From Mycobacterium scrofulaceum (GTDB lineage Bacteria > Actinomycetota > Actinomycetes > Mycobacteriales > Mycobacteriaceae), in NCBI RefSeq assembly GCF_001667885.1, contig NZ_LZJW01000060.1:62001-126000 (forward strand): DNA of 64,000 nt. The letters are read 5' to 3'. Made by a program: the position numbers and the translations under genes. Below the pieces are notes generated by a model. The model was given only the letters and a program-made list of their open reading frames with translations, was not told the origin of the DNA and did no database searches. This document shows, in pieces, positions 59,555 to 64,000 of this stretch; within the stretch, counting starts at the first letter, position 1, and every line of letters begins with the position of its first letter.

Positions 59555-61377
59555 CCACGAATCTGGCCGATCAACCGATGGTCGAAGACGCGGTGACCGG
59601 ATCGGGCGGCAAACGAATCTTCCTGCGCCGCTACGAGAATCGCAACGCCGACTACGTCCTGGTGCTGGTGCACGGCACCGCCGGCAACAGCGAGAGTTAC
59701 CACGCGTTCGCCGAGCACATGCGCCGCAACTACCGGGCTGCCGTCTATTCGTTCGACCTGACCGGGCACGGCCGCACCGAGGGCGAACCGGGCGTGTTCA
59801 GCTTCGAAGACTTCCTCGAAGACACGAGGGCCGTCACGGATTACGCGGCGCGGCGCACGTCGCTGCCCGTCGTCCTGCACGGCGCGAGCCAGGGCGGGGA
59901 AGTCGCATTCCACGCGCTCGACGCGTGCCCCGCCGTGACCGCGGGCGTGTGCATGAACATCCTGCTGAACCACGAGACGCCGATGAGCCCGGCGATCCGA
60001 TTGTTCCAGTCACGCCCGGCCACGTGGGCGGCGGAAAAGCTCGGCGATCGCCTGCGCGTCCCGTTGCGGCGCGTCATCGACTTCAAGGCCGCCTACCAGG
60101 AAGACCCCGGGCTGCTGGACACCAAGAAGAAAGACCCGTTCTACGTCTGGCGGTACGGCCTTAGGAGCTACCACTCGGTGTTCAACTACGTGCCGCCAAA
60201 ACCCGCCGCCGCCAACACGAAACCCGTCCTGATCACCTGCGGCGAGCACGACGAGGTCGTCGGCGCCGAGCACTGCCGGGCCTGCTTCGAACGGATCGGC
60301 GGAACCAAGGACTTCTTCATGATGCCCGGCGGCGGCCATCAGCTCATGCTGTTCGACACGGCCGTCTACAGCCGGGTGATCGACTCGTGGATTCGCGAAC
60401 GCGTGCTCGCGCAGGCGCCGTCGTGGGAGCCGCCGATCGAACTCGAGCAGCGGCGTTTCTTCGAGTTCCTCGATCGGGAACGGGCCAACGACGCGGCGGG
60501 CGAGCCCGAGTACCGCTATTCGGTGATCGACCGCGCGCTGATGCGGATCAGCAACGGCACGATCGAGCGCGGGGTGCGGTACTTCTCCAACGCCGAGGTC
60601 AGCGAGCAGTGGCGCTTCACCGCCGACCTCGTCGGCGAAATCGACTACGCCGCATGGGACTTCCTGCGCGACTACCTTCCGTCCGTCGATGGTCGGCGCC
60701 CGAGGATGGCGGTGGTCGGTTGCGGCGGCGGCGGGGCGATCGCGGGGCTGCGCGAACGGTATCCGCAGCTAGCCCAATGGGACATCGTGGGCGTCGACGT
60801 CGACTACAAGTCGATCAACGCGGCCCGCAAGCGCTTCGCCGACACGGCCGGGGTCACCTTCGTTGTCGGTGACGCGCGTGACCCGGAGGTGTTGGAGGCC
60901 AATCGCTTTGACCTGGTCTACCTGCACGGGGTGCTCGACCACTGCACCGAGCACCGCCGCCTGATGGACAGCGTGTTTCGCGCGCTGAGGCCCGGCGGGC
61001 GGATGTTCTACGTCGCGCCGGACCGCAACGTGTGCACGTGGCTGTGTTTCGTGACGGTCGGGCCGCTGTTCGTGTTCGGGCTGCACAAGCCGAACCACGA
61101 CTTCCGGCGATTCCCTCGCCCCGCCGAGTTGAACGCCCTGCTGACGCGGGCCGGTTTCGAACTGCTGCCCAGGAGGGGCCGCCCCGGCGCCCCCGCTATG
61201 GTCGGGGTCGAATACAAGTCGGGGATGAACCCGTTCCCGGTCAAGAAGTCGGTGCGCACCCGCGCGCTCGGCGACGAGATCTTCGAGCACACTGAGCCCA
61301 GGTGGTGGCTGAAGAACGGGTTCGTCGGGGAGTATGCGGGGGCGGCCCAAAAACCGCCGCGGAACGCCGCTGTTTGA
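59551..61377 (+). CDS. bifunctional alpha/beta hydrolase / SAM-dependent methyltransferase
   Basis: The 608-residue fusion has two parts. The first (about 1-305) is a monoacylglycerol-lipase-type hydrolase, VLVHGTAGNSESYHAFAEHM (about 38-57), nucleophile Ser113 in LHGASQGGEVAF, acid in CGEHDEVVG and His in PGGGHQLMLFD. The second (about 350-608) is a class I methyltransferase: motif I VVGCGGGGAIAGL (about 388-400), VGVDVDYKSI, FDLVYLHGVLDH and LRPGGRMFYVAP. The linked activities suggest deacylation followed or preceded by methylation of a lipid. It is coupled to the TetR gene. Confidence 0.88.
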   Translation: MTTNLADQPMVEDAVTGSGGKRIFLRRYENRNADYVLVLVHGTAGNSESYHAFAEHMRRNYRAAVYSFDLTGHGRTEGEPGVFSFEDFLEDTRAVTDYAARRTSLPVVLHGASQGGEVAFHALDACPAVTAGVCMNILLNHETPMSPAIRLFQSRPATWAAEKLGDRLRVPLRRVIDFKAAYQEDPGLLDTKKKDPFYVWRYGLRSYHSVFNYVPPKPAAANTKPVLITCGEHDEVVGAEHCRACFERIGGTKDFFMMPGGGHQLMLFDTAVYSRVIDSWIRERVLAQAPSWEPPIELEQRRFFEFLDRERANDAAGEPEYRYSVIDRALMRISNGTIERGVRYFSNAEVSEQWRFTADLVGEIDYAAWDFLRDYLPSVDGRRPRMAVVGCGGGGAIAGLRERYPQLAQWDIVGVDVDYKSINAARKRFADTAGVTFVVGDARDPEVLEANRFDLVYLHGVLDHCTEHRRLMDSVFRALRPGGRMFYVAPDRNVCTWLCFVTVGPLFVFGLHKPNHDFRRFPRPAELNALLTRAGFELLPRRGRPGAPAMVGVEYKSGMNPFPVKKSVRTRALGDEIFEHTEPRWWLKNGFVGEYAGAAQKPPRNAAV

Positions 61378-61510
61378 CGCCTGTCAAGGAGCGGGTTTCG
61401 ATCCCGGATCCGGTGGTTATTCGGAGTCAGCAGGGCAGTCAGCTTTCCGACAGGAGATCGACACGGACCTCCAAGGAACTCAGTCCTACCGCGGCCAGGG
61501 CAGTAACGGA

Positions 61511-62656
61511 GTGCTCCTGGTGCCAGGCGGTCTCCTTGGCGACGGCCGATACGAACTGCGCGGAGTCCTGGGCCGCGGTGCAATGGCCGAGGTGCGCGAC
61601 GGGTGGGACCGCAAGCTGAACCGGCCCGTCGCCATCAAGCTGCTCTATCCCGGCGTGGCCGACCGGCCGGACAATCGCTTGCGGTTCGACACGGAGGGGC
61701 GCGTCGCCGCCCGGCTGACCAGCCGGCACGTCGTGGTGGTCCACGACGTCGGCGAGCATTACGGGTTGCCGTTCATCGTCATGGAGCGGCTACCGGGAGT
61801 GACACTGGCCGACCACATCGCCCGCGGGCCGTTGCCGGTGCCCTTCGTGCACGCCGTGCTCGACGGCGTCCTGGACGCCCTCGCCGAGGCGCACAGCGCC
61901 GGCATCCTGCACCGAGACGTCAAGCCCGGCAACATCCTGTTCACCGCCGCCGGGGAACCCAAGCTCGCCGACTTCGGCATCGCCAAGACCTCCGGCGCCG
62001 CCTACACCAGGGCCGGCGAGGTCGTCGGCAGCATGGCCTATCTGAGTCCCGAGCGGCTGACGTCCAAGCCGGCCACGGTGCTCGACGACCTGTACTCCGT
62101 CGGCGTGGTGGGTTACGAGGCGCTGACCGGGCGGCGGCCGTTCCCGCAGGAGGACCTGGGCGCATTGGCGCACGCGATCCTCAACGAGTCGCCGCCGCCG
62201 CTGGCCGCGCTGCGCCCGGACGTGCCACCGCCCCTCGCCGCAACGATCGAACGGTCCATGGCGCGCGATCCGGCGTGGCGATTCGACCAGGCCGGCGCGA
62301 TGCGGGCCGCCCTGGTCGGCGCCCCACCGCCGGCGGCGCCCACCGGCACCCGGGTGATGGAGGCGCCGCCGCCCGCGGTGCTGACCTACACGCCCGCGCG
62401 GCTGGAGCCGGACAGCCCGCGGCGCAAGTGGTGGATCGCGGCGATCGTCGCCGCGTTCGTGTTGGCGCTTCTGCTGTTTGCCATCGATCCGCCGTTCTCG
62501 GCGCCACCGCCGGCGCCCACGACGACGACCACCACGCCGACGCCGCCACCAACGACCAGCGCCACCACGACCACGCCCAGCAGCACTCCGCAGCCGGCGC
62601 CCCCACCGGGTCCGCCGGGTCACGGGGGCCCTAAGCACAAAGGCCACGGCGGCTGA
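61511..62656 (+). CDS. membrane Ser/Thr protein kinase (PknA/B/E-type), active-looking
   Basis: The 381-residue kinase from GTG 61511 has Gly-loop LGRGAMAEV (about 21-29), VAIK with Lys43, HRDVKPGN (H134, R135, D136), DFGIAK, a full activation loop with GEVVGSMAYLSPE, and lobes to about 275. A Pro/Ala juxtamembrane segment leads to one membrane helix (about 308-327), then a short Pro/Thr-rich external tail ending KHKGHGG with no folded sensor domain. All catalytic residues are present. The longer start (61334) overlaps the upstream gene and is rejected. It precedes a small secreted protein and a kinase-like gene. Confidence 0.88.
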   Translation: MLLVPGGLLGDGRYELRGVLGRGAMAEVRDGWDRKLNRPVAIKLLYPGVADRPDNRLRFDTEGRVAARLTSRHVVVVHDVGEHYGLPFIVMERLPGVTLADHIARGPLPVPFVHAVLDGVLDALAEAHSAGILHRDVKPGNILFTAAGEPKLADFGIAKTSGAAYTRAGEVVGSMAYLSPERLTSKPATVLDDLYSVGVVGYEALTGRRPFPQEDLGALAHAILNESPPPLAALRPDVPPPLAATIERSMARDPAWRFDQAGAMRAALVGAPPPAAPTGTRVMEAPPPAVLTYTPARLEPDSPRRKWWIAAIVAAFVLALLLFAIDPPFSAPPPAPTTTTTTPTPPPTTSATTTTPSSTPQPAPPPGPPGHGGPKHKGHGG

Positions 62657-62702
62657 CGCCGATATGGGATCGGTAGCCGCCCGCCCGGTGTCGGCTTGCG
62701 GC

Positions 62703-63050
62703 ATGAACAAGAAGTGGATGGCCGGCGCGCTGCTGACGGCCGGCATCGGTGTGGGGGTGGCGGCGGGTGTCGCGGGGGCCGACCCGTACGGCCACGTCGG
62801 CGGGAACTGTCCGGCCGGGCACACGTGCGGCAAGTGGTGCCCGGGCGAACGCATCCCGGACAACTTCATCAGCTGGGACATGGGCGTGTGCCACCTCTAT
62901 TACTACGACTACCGCGGCGTCGTCGACGCCGACACCGGCGCCGTCTACGGGTGGCCGAGCGGCCCGATCAACGCCACCCCGCGCACGCCGGCCACCCCGC
63001 CGAATTTCAATTGCGGCCTGTTCTGGTGCCCGGTGCCGCCGCACGCGTGA
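62703..63050 (+). CDS. small secreted Cys-rich protein
   Basis: The 115-residue protein from ATG 62703 has a Sec signal peptide (KKWMAGALLTAGIGVGVAAG, cleaved about AGA-DP). The mature domain has six Cys: NCPAGHTCGKWCPGE, GVCHLYYYDYRG and NCGLFWCP. This pattern, with DPYGHVGGNCPAG, occurs in mycobacterial exported proteins of unknown function. It lies between two kinase genes (46 bp after the first), and could be a partner or ligand of the external tail (inference). Confidence 0.72.
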   Translation: MNKKWMAGALLTAGIGVGVAAGVAGADPYGHVGGNCPAGHTCGKWCPGERIPDNFISWDMGVCHLYYYDYRGVVDADTGAVYGWPSGPINATPRTPATPPNFNCGLFWCPVPPHA

Positions 63051-63128
63051 GCCGTCGCACGTTAGGTCCGCGCCCAATATGGGAACCCGGCGAGCTGGAC
63101 CTGATCGACGTGACGGAAGGACTGCCCA

Positions 63129-64000
63129 TTGACCTCGCGGCTTGGCACCCGGTTCGGCCCCTACGAGCTGCGATCGTTGATCGGGGCGGGTGCGACGGGC
63201 GAGGTCTACCGGGCGCACGACACGGTTAGGGACCGGACGGTTGCGGTCAAGCTGGTATCCGCCGACATCGCCGCGGAACCCGGCTTCCAGCAACGCTTTC
63301 GACAGGACTGCGGTGTTGCTGCGCGGTTGGAGGAGCCGCATGTCATCCCGGTGCACGACTTCGGTTCGATCAACGGGGTGTGTTACGTCGACATGCAGCT
63401 GGTCGACGGCGGCAGCCTCAGGGATCTGCTGCGCGAGCGGGGGCCGCTGGAAGCGTCGCGCGCCGCGTCGATCGTCGCGCAGGTCGCGCGAGCGCTGGAC
63501 GCCGCGCACGCCGCCGGGCTGGTGCATTTGGCTGTTCGGCCCGAAAACGTGCTGCTGACCCCGGACCACTTCGCGTATCTCGTCGACTTCGGTCTCGGGC
63601 ACGGCGACCCGTCGCGGGTGTATATGGCGCCCGAGCGGTTCACCACCGGTCGGGTCGGGCCGCAGACCGACGTGTACTCCCTGGCGTGCCTGCTCTACGA
63701 GTGCCTGACCGGTCAGCCCCCGTTCGAGGCGACCGACCCGGCCGAGCTGAGGAGCGCCCACCTACTCTCGCCGGCGCCGCGACCCAGCATCATGCGCCGC
63801 GGCGTGGGCCGGGCCTTCGACGACGTCATCGCCCTCGGCATGGCCAAACAACGCACGGCGCGATTCGCCTCCGCAGGCGAACTCGCGCGCGCCGCCAGCG
63901 AGGCCGTGAACGCCGCGTACGAGCCGGTCGCGGTCGGTGCCGCGGCGGGACCCCTTGGCACCCGGCCGTTCGAGGCGGTCTATCCGAATCCGGACGACAC
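63129..64000 (+). CDS. PknE-like kinase, predicted pseudokinase, 3' truncated by window
   Basis: I read an open frame from TTG 63129 to the end of the window (290 codons, no stop). It starts LTSRLGTRFGPYELRSLIG, then Gly-loop GAGATGEV, VAVK (Lys41), VHLAVRPEN (133-140) and VDFGLG (Asp153). The HRD-motif residues are His-Leu-Ala, so the catalytic Asp is Ala135, and the following Lys is Arg137. Only 11 residues separate DFG from MAPE, against 22 in the kinase upstream, so the activation loop is truncated. ATP-binding residues remain. The last part (from about 230) is the C-lobe and Pro-rich linker. It is most similar in style to PknE (from memory). Confidence 0.8.
   Translation, partial: MTSRLGTRFGPYELRSLIGAGATGEVYRAHDTVRDRTVAVKLVSADIAAEPGFQQRFRQDCGVAARLEEPHVIPVHDFGSINGVCYVDMQLVDGGSLRDLLRERGPLEASRAASIVAQVARALDAAHAAGLVHLAVRPENVLLTPDHFAYLVDFGLGHGDPSRVYMAPERFTTGRVGPQTDVYSLACLLYECLTGQPPFEATDPAELRSAHLLSPAPRPSIMRRGVGRAFDDVIALGMAKQRTARFASAGELARAASEAVNAAYEPVAVGAAAGPLGTRPFEAVYPNPDD

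Noticed and set aside
61334-61510. A longer start for the active kinase
   Set aside because: It would overlap the hydrolase-methyltransferase gene by 44 bp and adds a disordered segment; GTG 61511 sits just before the kinase domain.
1-64000. tRNA, rRNA, insertion sequences, phage integrase or attachment sites
   Set aside because: Intergenic gaps were read; none shows a cloverleaf, transposase fragment or att-like repeat pair.

Overview
The window looks like a chromosomal stretch of a slow-growing Mycobacterium, most like the M. avium complex. The evidence is high GC with strong third-position GC bias, a PE/PPE pair, F420-dependent luciferase-like oxidoreductases, mycothiol-type DinB proteins, NDMA-dependent alcohol dehydrogenase, PknH-sensor and LpqH-type lipoproteins, and an SirA whose Tyr69/Cys161 pair sits at the M. 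tuberculosis positions. From memory, the order htpG, haloalkane dehalogenase, DUF2652, MalY-type aminotransferase, phosphorylase, sseB, yjcE, lipM, LysR, FAD-linked dehydrogenase follows the M. tuberculosis Rv2299c-Rv2280 block. Accessory modules are inserted between these anchors. No rRNA, tRNA, transposase, phage gene or CRISPR array was seen.

Layout. 1-5.4 kb: thioesterase and acyl-CoA ligase, a DinB-like protein, htpG. 5.4-13.3 kb: small secreted proteins, an LLM oxidoreductase, an Nramp-related transporter coupled to a soluble MgtE-like sensor, a PknH-sensor lipoprotein, a VOC protein, a DMT exporter. 13.4-20 kb: DoxX/alcohol dehydrogenase, thiolase, cysQ, haloalkane dehalogenase, a cyclase-like DUF2652 protein. 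20-26 kb: a candidate TetR regulon (MalY-type lyase, DHDPR-like reductase, LLM oxidoreductase, AveC-like membrane protein with a 36-residue micropeptide, TetR, P450) with related operators in its two divergent promoters. 26-32 kb: hydrolase, LpqH-like lipoprotein, a four-gene hydrolase/SDR/LLM/EthD-like operon, a phosphorylase. 32-41.7 kb: sseB, a TetR/membrane-protein pair with tandem operators, a glycosyltransferase, an alsS-budA acetoin operon divergent from a Rieske oxygenase with its TetR, an AAA ATPase. 41.7-51 kb: antiporter, a DUF5685 protein with an extreme Cys tail, a chagasin-like lipoprotein, SDR, DUF1707 protein and TetR, lipM, PE/PPE. 51-58 kb: fdxA, LysR, the sulfite-reduction operon sirA-cysH-chelatase, an acyltransferase, a flavin dehydrogenase. 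58-64 kb: deacetylase, TetR with a hydrolase-methyltransferase fusion, a Ser/Thr kinase, a small secreted protein and a predicted pseudokinase that runs off the window.

Working together: sirA, cysH and the CbiX-type chelatase reduce sulfate-derived intermediates and supply siroheme iron. fdxA could supply electrons, and a shared TTGTG-N4-CACAA palindrome suggests that the neighbouring LysR controls the operon. Five TetR genes each have a plausible inverted-repeat operator at the adjacent promoter. Several convergent or intergenic gaps carry dispersed palindromes of two recognisable families. All functional statements come from reading motifs and context; no database search was run.
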